The translations under genes were made by a program, and so were the position numbers. From contig CAUYUJ010008573.1 of assembly GCA_963575745.1 (NCBI GenBank), positions 1-35,000 of the forward strand: 35,000 nucleotides of DNA, in the 5' to 3' direction. Source of the DNA: Prorocentrum cordatum. Lineage: Eukaryota; Sar; Dinophyceae; Prorocentrales; Prorocentraceae. The stretch's first letter is position 1, and the number at the start of each line of letters is the position of its first letter. Positions 1 to 8,699 of this stretch are shown in pieces. The notes beneath the pieces are model-generated. The model did not search any database and had not been told where the DNA came from. It saw only the letters and a program-made list of their open reading frames with translations.

Positions 1-430
1 TTCTTCGACGTTTTTTGCTTTTCCGCCTTTCCGGCTTCCCAACGCTCCAAGACGCGCGACGAGGCCCCAAAGATAGCCCCAAGATGGCCCAAGAGGCCCC
101 CAAGACGGCCTCCAGACGGCCCAGGACGGCCCCAAGACGGCCCAAGAGGTCCTCAAGACGGCCCAAGAGAGCCGCTTTGGAGGCGGGGAGGGGGCCAGGA
201 CGAGCGCAGCACGGCCGGGACGAGCGGTTCCAGGGCTTTTCCGGGCCCACGAGGGCCTCAAGACGGGCCAAGAAGGCTCCAAGAGGCCTCCAAGACGGCC
301 CACGCAGGCTCCGAGACGCCAAACGACCCCTCCAAGACGCCCAAGATGGCCCCAAGACGGGCCAAGAGGTCTCCAAGGCGGCCCCCGACGTCCCATACAA
401 GTCTCCCAAGAAGGCCCCAAGAGTCTAAAA
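1..430. repeat. CCCAAGA(N)GGCC-type dispersed repeat, copy 1
   Basis: The block begins with a unique-looking edge (TTCTTCGACGTTTTTTGC) and passes into degenerate 10-12 bp units such as CCCAAGACGGCC and CCCAAGAGGCCC. The first ~240 bp recur almost unchanged from 7103. Open frames through it are composition artefacts because the unit has few stops in any frame. Bases 431-545 that follow hold nothing recognisable. Confidence 0.85.
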
Positions 431-587
431 TTATCCCGGCAAAGCAACCTAACAGCGATGTGTAGGAGCATATCTGGAAGCATTCCCCTTAAGATTCAGA
501 TGAGAATCCAGTTGTAGAATTCTGCTGTTCTCGCAGTCGTAGTCGCATTCGCGATGACAGTCGCAGCGGCAACGGCAGTCGCAGTCA

Positions 588-907
588 CAGCTCAGCCTCA
601 GCCTGCCTCAGCCTCAGCCTCAGCCTGCCTCAGCCTCAGCCTGCCTCAGCCTCAGCCTCCGCCTGCTTCAGCCTCAGCCTCAGTCTGCCTTCAGCCTCGG
701 CCTCAGCCTCGGCCTGCTTCAGCCTCAGCCTGCATCAGCCTCAGCCTCAGCCTCAGCCTGGCTCAGCATCAGCCTGCCTCAGCCTCAGCCTCAGCCTGCC
801 TCAGCCTCAGCCTCAGCCTGCTTCAGCCTCAGCCTCAGTCTGCCTTCAGCCTCGGCCTCAGCCTCAGCCTGCCTCAGCCTCAGCCTGCATCAGCCTCAGC
901 CTCAGCA
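588..907. repeat. CAGCCT hexanucleotide microsatellite
   Basis: Degenerate tandem CAGCCT units, with CTGCCT, CGGCCT and CTTCAG variants, run for about 320 bp. The plus-strand frame through it would encode a Ser/Ala/Leu/Gln/Pro repeat and has no other support. Confidence 0.9.
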
Positions 908-921
908 CGAAGCAACCCAGC

Positions 922-1364
922 TAGAAGGACAAAGCGCTGAATGTACACCGATGTGTTCGACGACTGCGTATGTAATGATGTGACGATATACAGACTGAGC
1001 CCTTCGTGAATGTCTACATGTTTTTCTGACGCCTACTAACGGCGCTGACGTGTGTGAGAAAATTGTCCGCGCAGCAAAAGCCGGCGAAGCGTGCGGGAGC
1101 TCGCATGCTGAGACAGACTACGTCTGCAGACCGCCAGCTGCAAAAGGTTGCGAGCGGCTCTTGGAAGATGTTTACGGAACGGAGCTACGGTGTCTGAAAA
1201 CATTGGCATCGAAGCGAAGAGCCTCGGAGCCCTGCAACCTGAGAAACACCGCGGGAACTCGCATACTGAAAAGGAATGCATTGCAAACCGCACGCTGCGA
1301 ACCCTGCAGGCTGAGAAGCACCGCAGGATGTCGCATGCTGAAAAGCACTTGTACTGCAGAGCGC
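922..1364. repeat. 443-bp direct repeat, left copy
   Basis: It aligns without net length change to 3717-4159 at a fixed offset of 2795 bp. I counted about seven substitutions by eye, giving about 98% identity. Its right half contains two ~72-bp sub-units beginning at 1230 and 1302, each carrying a CTGCAGGCTGAGAAGC-type motif followed by a CGCATGCTGAAAAG-type stretch. No protein is supported in it. Confidence 0.9.
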
Positions 1365-1377
1365 TAGCATCTATCTC

Positions 1378-1615
1378 GTGCTCGGACCCCCCCGTCCTGA
1401 TCCAGAACGTGTCCGGCCACGGCCTGAAAATGCCGTTCCAACTCCCGAGGATCAGCTGGCACTCCGGCTCTGGGACACTCCAGTACGTCTTGAGCACCTT
1501 GAGCCAGGCCCCATCTCGGGATCCCCCAGCACGCTGTACTTGACCGAGACCGTGCCGAACTCATAACAATTGACCTCCGAAGGACCTGCGAGTGCAGGCT
1601 GAGAAACACCACGCG
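1378..1615 (-). pseudogene. Possible decayed coding remnant
   Basis: Minus-strand frames here give protein-like stretches that switch frame: one reads YEFGTVSVKYSVLGDPEMG near 1500-1560, another reads WSVPEPECQLILGSWNG and WPDTFWIRTGG near 1380-1490. The short motif at 1592-1615 reads GVSQPA in the first of these frames, as in the neighbouring genes. It could be the broken 3' end of the gene stopping at 1685. No family was recognised, and the remaining bases up to 1684 show nothing else. Confidence 0.3.
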
Positions 1616-1684
1616 ATTGGAGGGCACGGCGTTGCGTGTCACATGAGTGCAGGCTGAGAAGCACCACATCTCGTTTGCCAGAGA

Positions 1685-2757
1685 TCACTCCCAGGTTATT
1701 TGATCCCGCAACACCAGCCACGGCGTAGCTGCCACAGGGGCCGCAGATAGCAACGGTTCGGACACCCAATTGGCGTTCCGGTGAGTCACAATTCGCGCGT
1801 GGCTCCACGAGCCTGTGTAGCGCGATTTGCGGGGCACCAGTGTGCTGTAGGTGTTGTTGCCGCAGCAGAAGACGGCCTCTGGAGCCCAGTGCGGATTCCA
1901 GCGGACAGCGTAGACCATGTGGACGCCATTGCGGATGACGTCGCGCGCATCTTCGATATGTGCCACCCATCGAAGCCAGTCAAATGCTGAGCCATCGGTG
2001 ATGTCAACAGCACCTGGGGCAGTCTCGCCATGGTGGTAGTGCAACAGCGATTGGAGAGCGGCGCTGGCTTCGTCGCGGCCCACAATCTGGCGCGAGCAGG
2101 CTGCCTCTTGCAGGTGCTCCTGTGTGAAGAGCAGTGGGGCATCACCGCCAGTCTCGGCAGGCTGAGCAGCGCCACCGTCAGGCACGGCAGTCTGAGCAGC
2201 GCCGCCACGAGGAACATGAGGCTGAGCAGCGCCATGGCTCAGGCACGGCAGGCTGAGCAACGGCGCGTGGTGGACCGACATAGGTGGGCTCATCGGGTCG
2301 GCCGTTCTTATGGTAATGCAGGCGCATGGCTGAACCGTCTGCACGACGGAACTCGAAGAAGTGCCTGCCGTGGCCATCCGTGTTGGAGTAGTTAGGGTCG
2401 CGCTCTGTCTCGATGATGCGAAAGAGAACCTGGGCGATGCCCTGCCCGATTATGCGCTCAGCGAAACCCGGAGCGGCAGACCGAAGCAGTTGCTTCCAGT
2501 CGTAGGACGGGTCGTTTGTTACGTCTTTGAACGACAAGTTGTTGACAATGCACTCGGCGCGCAGCGCGCGCTGCCACTGGCAGGCGGTCTTGCCGCCCAT
2601 CCCTGGTGTACGGCGGATGTCTTCGAGGTGAGCCTGCTCAAAGACCACGTCGACACCTGGCTGAGGAGTCGGTGCGGGCGGATCCGGCAGAATCTCCCAC
2701 GGGCCATCGCACGGGGCCGGGGGTGGCGGGGGCGATGCCTTGCCGCGTGCTGGCATT
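1685..2757 (-). CDS. Retroposed gene of unknown function, broken by one frameshift
   Basis: The predicted start at 2757 (MPARGKASPPPPPAPC) lies 51 bp downstream of two tandem relics of the spliced leader, which is why this start is preferred. The first ~170 residues have a Pro-rich N-terminus, then a compositionally normal region (for example DVVFEQAHLEDIRRTPGMGG and GHGRHFFEFRRADGSAMRLH). Next come four 10-residue repeats around a GAAQPA motif, then a region containing DGSAFDWLRWVAHIEDARD and WNPHWAPEAVFCCGNNTYS. The frame changes inside the repeats at about 2221-2251, where one unit is 31 rather than 30 nt. The total would be about 357 residues. I do not recognise the family. No signal peptide or membrane segment is visible. 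It may be a retro-pseudogene. Confidence 0.6.
2156..2267. repeat. 30-nt coding repeat, four units
   Basis: Units start at GCTGAGC or TCTGAGC at 2161, 2191, 2221 and 2252, giving periods of 30, 30 and 31 nt. On the minus strand they encode ten-residue units of the type GGAAQPAVPD. The 31-nt unit carries one extra base, which is where the reading frame of the surrounding gene shifts. Confidence 0.85.
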
Positions 2758-2807
2758 GTGACAAGGCAGGCTGAGGAGCACCGCCGCGGCTGGACGGCCA
2801 GGTGAAA

Positions 2808-2851
2808 CTCGAGCAAACATGTGGCTACAGCTCTAAGCAAAATGGCTACGA
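2808..2851 (-). other. Two tandem relict dinoflagellate spliced-leader sequences
   Basis: On the minus strand, 2851-2831 reads TCGTAGCCATTTTGCTTAGAG. It shares the 13-nt run CGTAGCCATTTTG with the dinoflagellate spliced leader (CCGTAGCCATTTTGGCTCAA plus G). Immediately downstream, 2830-2808 reads CTGTAGCCACATGTTTGCTC plus GAG, a more decayed second copy. Relics of this kind are known in dinoflagellate genes that were trans-spliced, reverse transcribed and reinserted. Two copies in tandem would mean at least two such rounds. They sit just 5' of the start codon at 2757, as expected. Confidence 0.7.
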
Positions 2852-2861
2852 GGAGGTTAAG

Positions 2862-3716
2862 GATGATGATGATGGTGTTGATAGGAAACCCGGTATCAGC
2901 GAGTTGATGTACAATGAGGTGTCCGCAAACGAGACACTGCTGTCAACGCTGTTATAACTAACCACAAACGAGACACTGCTATCAACGCTTGCACAATTAA
3001 AAAGAAACGCTGGCATTGACACTACTAGCAATACCAAAGTGGAGTTTAAACGAGGCACTGCCATCAACCGATTCAACTTCCAATAAAAGAAGATCACAAA
3101 TGAGTTCACTCTGAAGTGACCCATGGGTATCAATGCGAGAAGTCTCTGCAAACTATTCACTCATGGCGACCGCCGCGCACACGCGTGTAGGAAATCGTTG
3201 ATGATGATAGTGGTAATGGAGTGGGGGCCAGTAATGCAGATACACTGCTGTGCATTCACTTGCTGCGAAAAGAAACTCTGTATGAATGAGTTGATATATA
3301 ATGAGTTGTCCACAAACGAGACACTGCTATCAACGCTTGTATAAGTAAAAAGAAACGCTGCTATCGACACTTCCCCCAATACTAAAGTTGTCTTTAAACG
3401 AGTCACTGCCATGAACGGCTTCAACTACAGTGTAACGAAAGGAACTGCAGGCTGAGAAGCACCGCAGGCCAACGTGAACCAGTCGTGGTGATGAGGATGA
3501 GTGAAATCTGCGATGATGATAGCGATCATGAAGTCGGTTGTAGAACCCACTTTTGTAGTAACCAACATACACTGGTATGCATTCACTTATGGTGAAAGGA
3601 AACTCGGTATCAGTGAGTTGATATAGAATGAGTTGTCCGCAAACGAGACACTGCTATCAACGCTTTTAGAACGAAGCGAACCCATCAGAACACTGTTATC
3701 AACGGAAAGAATGCTG
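2862..3716. repeat. Degenerate ~330-390 bp tandem repeat, three copies
   Basis: Shared landmarks are GAGTTGATRTA (2901, 3288, 3615), AAACGAGACACTGCTRTCAACG, and a GATGATGATRG stretch. Spacing is 387 and 327 bp. The region is more AT-rich than its surroundings. The second interval carries one copy of the 22-nt motif (3445-3468). No gene is supported. Confidence 0.75.
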
Positions 3717-4159
3717 TAGAAGGACAAAGCGCTGAATGTACACCGATGTGTTCGACGACTGCGTATGTAATGATGTGACGATATACAGACTAAGCCCTTC
3801 GTGAATGTCTACATGTTTTTCTGACGCCTACAAACGGCGCTGACGTGTGTGAGAAAATTGTCCGCGCAGCAAAAGCCGGCGAAGCGTGCGGGAGCTCGCA
3901 TGCTGAGACAGACTACGTCTGCAGACCGCCAGCTGCAAAAGGTTGCGAGCGGTTCTTGGAAGATGTTTACGGAACGGAGCTACGGTGTCTGAAAACATTG
4001 GCATCGAAGCGAAGAGCCTCGGAGCCCTGCAGCCTGAGAAACACCGCAGGAACTCGCATACTGAAAAGGAATGCATTGCAAACCGCACGTTGGGAACCCT
4101 GCAGGCTGAGAAGCACCGCAGGATGTCGCATGCTGAAAAGCACTTGTACTGCAGAGCGC
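3717..4159. repeat. 443-bp direct repeat, right copy
   Basis: Partner of 922-1364. It is followed directly by a further copy of the ~72-bp sub-unit (about 4170-4240), so the sub-repeat array is one unit longer here. The pair encloses the retroposed gene and the 330-390 bp repeats. Confidence 0.9.
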
Positions 4160-4291
4160 AAGCTGCGAAACCTGCAGGCTGAGAAGCACCGCAGGAACTC
4201 GCATGCTTTCGAACACTACTGCTCGAGACCGCAGCTGGAGAGCGGCAGACCGCAGGCTGAGAAGCACCGCGGGCAGAGAGACTTGCAAAAC

Positions 4292-6519
4292 TCAGATGTC
4301 CTGATCGTCTTGGAGGAAGTCACGCCAGTCCGGCGGCTGCCAAGAATCGATGATGCGCCTGGAGCCACCGCCCGTGCTGCCGCCGATGTCCAGGTAGTCG
4401 CCATCGGCCCTGAACAGACGGCCGTGCCCCAACGCCAGAATCGCTTGGTTGCGGATTTGAAGCAGCGCTCCGCTCTCAAACATCTGCAACACGTCCAGCT
4501 GCCTGCGCGTGAAGTTCGGCTTTGGCTGGCCAGCCTGGGCAGACAGATGGCGGGAAAGCCGCTCCCCCTCGTTGTAGCGCGCGATGGCCTCGGCCTTCTG
4601 GTGGTGCAGCCGGCGCCGCTGTTGCCGCAGAGCTTCCTCGGGAACTGCTGCATCACGGCCCTCACTGTGATCAGCTTGCAACGCTTGCGTTAGCCAATCA
4701 ACGTCGAAGCGCCCTGAGAAGGCCAGCACCTCCCAGATCTGTTTGGTACCGGCCACACGTTGCAAATGGCGATGCCACCGCTTACGCTTCTGGTCTTTCA
4801 CAAACTTGGCGACGCTACCCAGACCTGCACCCTTGGCCTGGCCACCTTTTCCCGCAGGCTGAGAAGCACCGTGAGAACCTTTCTTACCGCCTGGCCCTTT
4901 GTTAGGACCCTGCGGAACCGCATGGCCCCCTTGTGGCGCAGACTTGCCTCTCGCTTTTCCCTTTTCGACATCCCGTTCCTGAAGCGCACGCTGCTGCCGC
5001 GACTGCTCGTACTGGTCGCGAGCTACTCTGACCAATTCCTGGCGCTCAGGCTCCGTGAGAACGTAGCGCATGTCGTCGATGTTCTTGCTCCGCAGAAAGT
5101 CATGTCGAAGCTTAAGGACAGAGAGAATGGCTCGGCCAGTCTCCTCCTGAGACGCAAAGGCCGTGTCATATTCCGAGCCAGGCTGAGGAGCGCCAGCTGG
5201 ATTAGTGTCCGCTGGCTCCGTGGACTTCCTCTTTTTGAAAAGCAAGAGACTGAGATGATGGAGGACTTTCGGATCGTACTCCTCGTCGTACCTGTCGTCC
5301 CAAAGCTGCCTCAGCTCCCTGTGCAAGTCGTTCGCGCGATTCTGAACGACATCCTCGACGTAGTCGGGATCACCCGGTGAAGTCGGTGAAAGCGGAGGAG
5401 TAGAACTCGGCGACCGATCCCAATGCACAGAAGACTCGGCGTCCGCCTGTACGCTGACGTCGGCGTCGGAGACGTTTTCGACGACAATCTTCCGCCGCTT
5501 GCTCTCCCCAGGCTGAATAGCACCAGGGAGAGTGAACACAACCGCCACCGCATCGCGTGCGTCGTTGCGCATGCCACGATCCGTAAAAGACGCGCCAACG
5601 GCAATGGAGCAGAAACGGGCGACTGCTCCGCAGACCGCGACGTGGTCGCCTTTGAGGTCGGCCGGAGTGGCATGGACCTCCCAGAGCTTCTCGTCGTTCT
5701 GCTGGCGCTGGTAAGCCTCCCGCGCCTCCTGGAAAGTGAGGTTGTCGTCGCCGACTACAAGCAGAACGACTGCCTGGCTCAGATTCTCAAGAATCTTTCC
5801 CAGGCAGTCCAGGTGCAAGCGGAGATTGCTGTCCGCTTTCGAGTCTGGATGGTCGGCGGTTTCTTGCCGCACACGATGTGCATGTTGGCGATCACCACGT
5901 GGAACTTGTCATGGCCTGGTTTGTTCACCTCAAAATGTGAAATAACAGCATCAATCTCTCGGCCGCTAGGAGGCCTGTAAACTTTGCTGTCTTCGCACAG
6001 AGTCAGTTCCGCAGGCTGAGAAGCACCGCGGAACCCCCAGAGAGTCAAGTAGTTGTCGACCTCCGAGAAGCGAATGCCATCACCGAAAGGCTTACTGAGG
6101 ATCTCTGTCACGTTGATCCCTGCTCGGCGAAAGCCTTCACGGAACGCACCGACCTCGCAGCCACAGACAATATCAGCATCAGCGGTCTCCACTATCGTGG
6201 CGCACACCCTTCCGAAGTTAGCGCAGTGAGTGGCCGCCTGCTTACCAGTCATCATGCCCTGCTCGAACCCGAAATTGAACGAGGCGACCGTGAAAGACGC
6301 AGGCTGCACAGCGCCAGAGCCAGGCGTCTGTCCACCTTCCTCCGCAGGCTGAGAAGCACCGCGAGGCGGCGCAGGCTGAGAAGCACCGCGAGGCGGCGAC
6401 ACTTCGGACGAGCCTCGCGGAGCAGAGGCTGCGGATGAACGTTGGGTATGGGGGTACGGCCAGGGGAACGCCATTGCAATCGAAACTGAGTGGACTGCAG
6501 TGAGTGAATGCAGTGGCAC
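4292..6519 (-). CDS. EEP-fold nuclease/phosphatase-like protein with basic C-terminal extension; one frameshift
   Basis: The N-terminal part (start at 6519; a second Met follows at 6474) has a linker with three GASQPA/GAVQPA motifs and then an endonuclease/exonuclease/phosphatase fold. Visible motifs are ASFNFG (residues 79-84), the acidic CEVG (121-124) and NMHI (212-215). After a +1 change of frame near 5834-5847, GDDNLT and GDHVAV continue the fold. Known EEP enzymes cleave phosphodiesters in DNA, RNA or lipids; the substrate cannot be told here. No reverse transcriptase follows. The last ~400 residues are polar and basic, with ESKRRK and FKKRKS clusters, a Gly/Lys/Gln-rich stretch near 4800-4960 and a helical tail, and resemble nothing I know. 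The stop is at 4292. Confidence 0.7.
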
Positions 6520-6555
6520 GATTGAATGCAGTGGACTGCAGTGTCACTAGCAATT

Positions 6556-6578
6556 CCTGAACCAAACACGGCTGTGGC
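6556..6578 (-). other. Candidate decayed spliced-leader relic
   Basis: On the minus strand the sequence reads GCCACAGCCGTGTTTGGTTC plus AGG. By hand alignment it matches about 17 of 22 positions of the dinoflagellate spliced leader with one inserted base. It lies 37 bp upstream of the EEP gene start, the right place and strand. It is much weaker than the pair at 2808-2851 and could be chance. Confidence 0.35.
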
Positions 6579-6608
6579 GGAAGGACTACGAAGCGTCTGG
6601 CTATTCAA

Positions 6609-6960
6609 AATGTGGCCCGGGAATGTAGTTCTGGGAACTCGAAGACCAGGAAGTGGCCTACAGTTGGCTCCGGGCATCCAAAATGTGGCCCGGGAATGGA
6701 ATTCTGGGAACTCGAAGAGCACGAAGTGTGTGACTGTTGCATCCGGCCCTCCAGAATGTGGCCCGGGAATGGCGTTCTGGGATGTCGAAGAGCACGAAGT
6801 GTGTGACTGTTGCATCTGGTAATTCTAAATGTGGCCCGGGAATGGCGTTCTGGGATCTCGAAGAACACGAAGTGTGTGACTGTTGCATCCGGGTATTCAG
6901 AATGTGGCCTGGGAATGGAGTTCTGGGAAGTCGAAGAGCACGAAGTGTGTGACTGTTGGT
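6609..6960. repeat. 73-bp tandem array, five copies
   Basis: Units begin with AATGTGGCCCGGGAATG at 6609, 6682, 6755, 6828 and 6901, an exact 73-bp period. The last unit is truncated after GTGTGTGACTGTTG. The first unit is the most diverged in its second half. The period is not a multiple of three, and the frame would change from unit to unit, so it is not coding. Bases 6961-7084 hold no recognisable feature. Confidence 0.95.
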
Positions 6961-7084
6961 GAAAAACGAGCCCGGCACCCTGCCGCCCGGCAACTCCCCA
7001 ACACCTGCCCGGACCCCCTTGTGGAGTGATCTGTGAGCTCTTTTGAGACCACTAGAAACCTATCAGTCTTCGCTGTTAGGTAAT

Positions 7085-7690
7085 TGTTGATTTTCCATAG
7101 TGTTCTTCGACGTTTTTTGCTTTTCCGCCTTTCCGGCTTCCCAACGCTCCAAGACGCGCGACGAGGCCCCAAAGGTAGCCCCAAGATGGCCCAAGAGGCC
7201 CCCAAGACGGCCTCCAGACGGCCCAGGACGGCCCAAAGACGGCCCAAGAGGTCCTCAAGACGGCCCAAGAGGGCCGATTTGGAGGGGGGCGGGAGGGCCC
7301 GGGACGAGCGCAGCACGGCCGGGACGAGCGGTTCCAGGGCTTTTCCGGGCCCAAGAGGGCCTCCAGACGGGCCACGAAGCCCCCAAGAGGCCTCCAAGAC
7401 AGCCCACGCAGGCCCCACCAAGAGGAGCCCAAGAGGGCGACCACACATGTTCAAACTCAAGCTTTCTGCCCCCAGGAGCCCCAGAGGGCACCAAGATTGC
7501 CCCAAGAGGCCCCCAGAGGCCCTCACGAGGCCGCCCAGACGCCCCAAGGAACCCCCAAGAAGCACCCCAGAGGCTCCGAAACGGCCCCCGAGTGGCTCCA
7601 AAATTTGCAGTGTCGCTGTCCGCTCGGACCTCCCCGCGGAACTGCCCGAGACCCTCTGGCGGTGGCGGCGAACAGACACCAAACAAATAT
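7085..7690. repeat. CCCAAGA(N)GGCC-type dispersed repeat, copy 2
   Basis: From 7103 it repeats the start of the window almost base for base, beginning with TTCTTCGACGTTTTTTGC. It then diverges but keeps the CCAAGAGGCCC/CCAAGACGGCC units to about 7600. An extra upstream edge, TTGATTTTCCATAG at about 7086, is partly shared with the block at 8189. Confidence 0.85.
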
Positions 7691-8009
7691 CACTCGCCTT
7701 TTCACCCCTTCGCAGCTTCTACTACCCCCAGATTGGCATAAACAAGGGGTCGGCGGTGTGGCGTAAGCCTAAGAATCCACGTCCGGAGGTGACGTGCTGA
7801 GCGGCAGCGTTTTTCGGCGAACGCCTTAATGCAACGTATCCGATGTATCCCAAGACTGCACAATTTCTACATATTGTATCATGTTACATTACTATGTCTC
7901 CCCCCCTTAATCCCCCCCCAGGGCCGCCGCCGAGTCGCCGACCCCTTTCGTCCACTAATTCAACAACCAACAATAACCTACGGAAATCATTGATGTTGGC
8001 AGCTGGACC
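7691..8009. other. Intergenic, no gene seen
   Basis: Single-copy-looking sequence with C-runs at 7901-7919. No coding, RNA or repeat structure that I can support. Confidence 0.5.
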
Positions 8010-8580
8010 CTCCTCGGAGCCCACGAGGATCGTCAAGACGGCTCAAGATGGCTCCAAGGCGGCCCAAGGGAGTCTCAAAACGGCCTCAGGACGACCCAAG
8101 ATGGCCCCAAGAGAGCCAACAAGCCTCCAAGACGCCGCATTAGGGCCCCCAGAGGACCCACCAAGACCGCCTCCAGAGGCCAAAATCATTGATTTTCCTA
8201 TAGTTTTGGGAAGATTTGGGCGTCCTCGCCTTTCTCGACTCTGACAAGCCAATGACGGCCCAAGCAGCCTCCAAAATGGCACCAGAATTGCCCAAGAAGC
8301 CCCCAGAAGGGCCCCAAGACGGCCCGAGAGGGCCCCAATACGGCCCAAAGAAACCCCCAAGACGGTCCAAGATGCCCCTAAGACGGCCCAAAAGAACCCC
8401 AAGGGGGCCCCACGGCGGCCGCGGGAGGCCCCCAAGACGGTCTCCGAAGGGGCGAAACGGCGCAAGAGCCCCCCAAGACGGCCCAAGCCGCCCCCAAGAG
8501 GCCCCAAGAGGCCCCAAAGAGGCCCTCAAGGGGCCCCAAGAAGTCCCCCAGAGGGAGGCATGGCGGCCCAAACTGCATCC
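8010..8580. repeat. CCCAAGA(N)GGCC-type dispersed repeat, copy 3
   Basis: Same unit style as the blocks at 1 and 7085, with an edge TTGATTTTCCTATAG at 8190. The sub-block TCCGAAGGGGCGAAACGGCG near 8443 recurs near 31210. Confidence 0.8.
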
Positions 8581-8699
8581 AAAATTGCCACCGAGCGGAT
8601 GACACATGCGACGAAGACGCAGGCGGGCCTCTGCCCGCAACTGGACACGATGACGACGACGTCCCTGATGATAGCGGCAGGTGGAATGATATTATTTGA

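Larger units (their letters stand above)
1232..6390 (+). repeat. Interspersed ~22-nt GCAGGCTGAGAAGCACCGC motif family
   Basis: Clear or variant copies lie at about 1232-1255, 1304-1327, 1592-1615, 1647-1669, 2156-2177, 2186-2206, 2216-2237, 2247-2267, 2764-2788, 3445-3468, 4027-4050, 4099-4122, 4172-4195, 4250-4273, 4852-4875, 5177-5196, 5507-5527, 6009-6031, 6298-6317, 6342-6363 and 6371-6390. All are in the same orientation. Many copies have CTGCAGG or CCGCAGG at the left and CCGCAGG or CCGCGGG at the right. Copies inside the two minus-strand genes mostly read Gly-Ala-Ser/Ala-Gln-Pro-Ala. I found none elsewhere in the window. How it spreads is unknown. Confidence 0.85.

Noticed and set aside
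554-940. Plus-strand frame encoding a Ser/Ala/Gln/Pro repeat
   Set aside because: It is the CAGCCT microsatellite read in one frame.
922-4159. LTR retrotransposon
   Set aside because: No TG...CA ends, target duplication, primer-binding site or reverse transcriptase; the direct repeats contain internal sub-repeats instead.
6609-6960. CRISPR-like array
   Set aside because: Units are wholly repeated without unique spacers, and the context is eukaryotic.
8621-8639. GCGGGC-CTCT-GCCCGC hairpin as the Helitron 3' end
   Set aside because: Position is plausible but no CTRR follows on the minus strand, and a 6-bp GC stem is common here.
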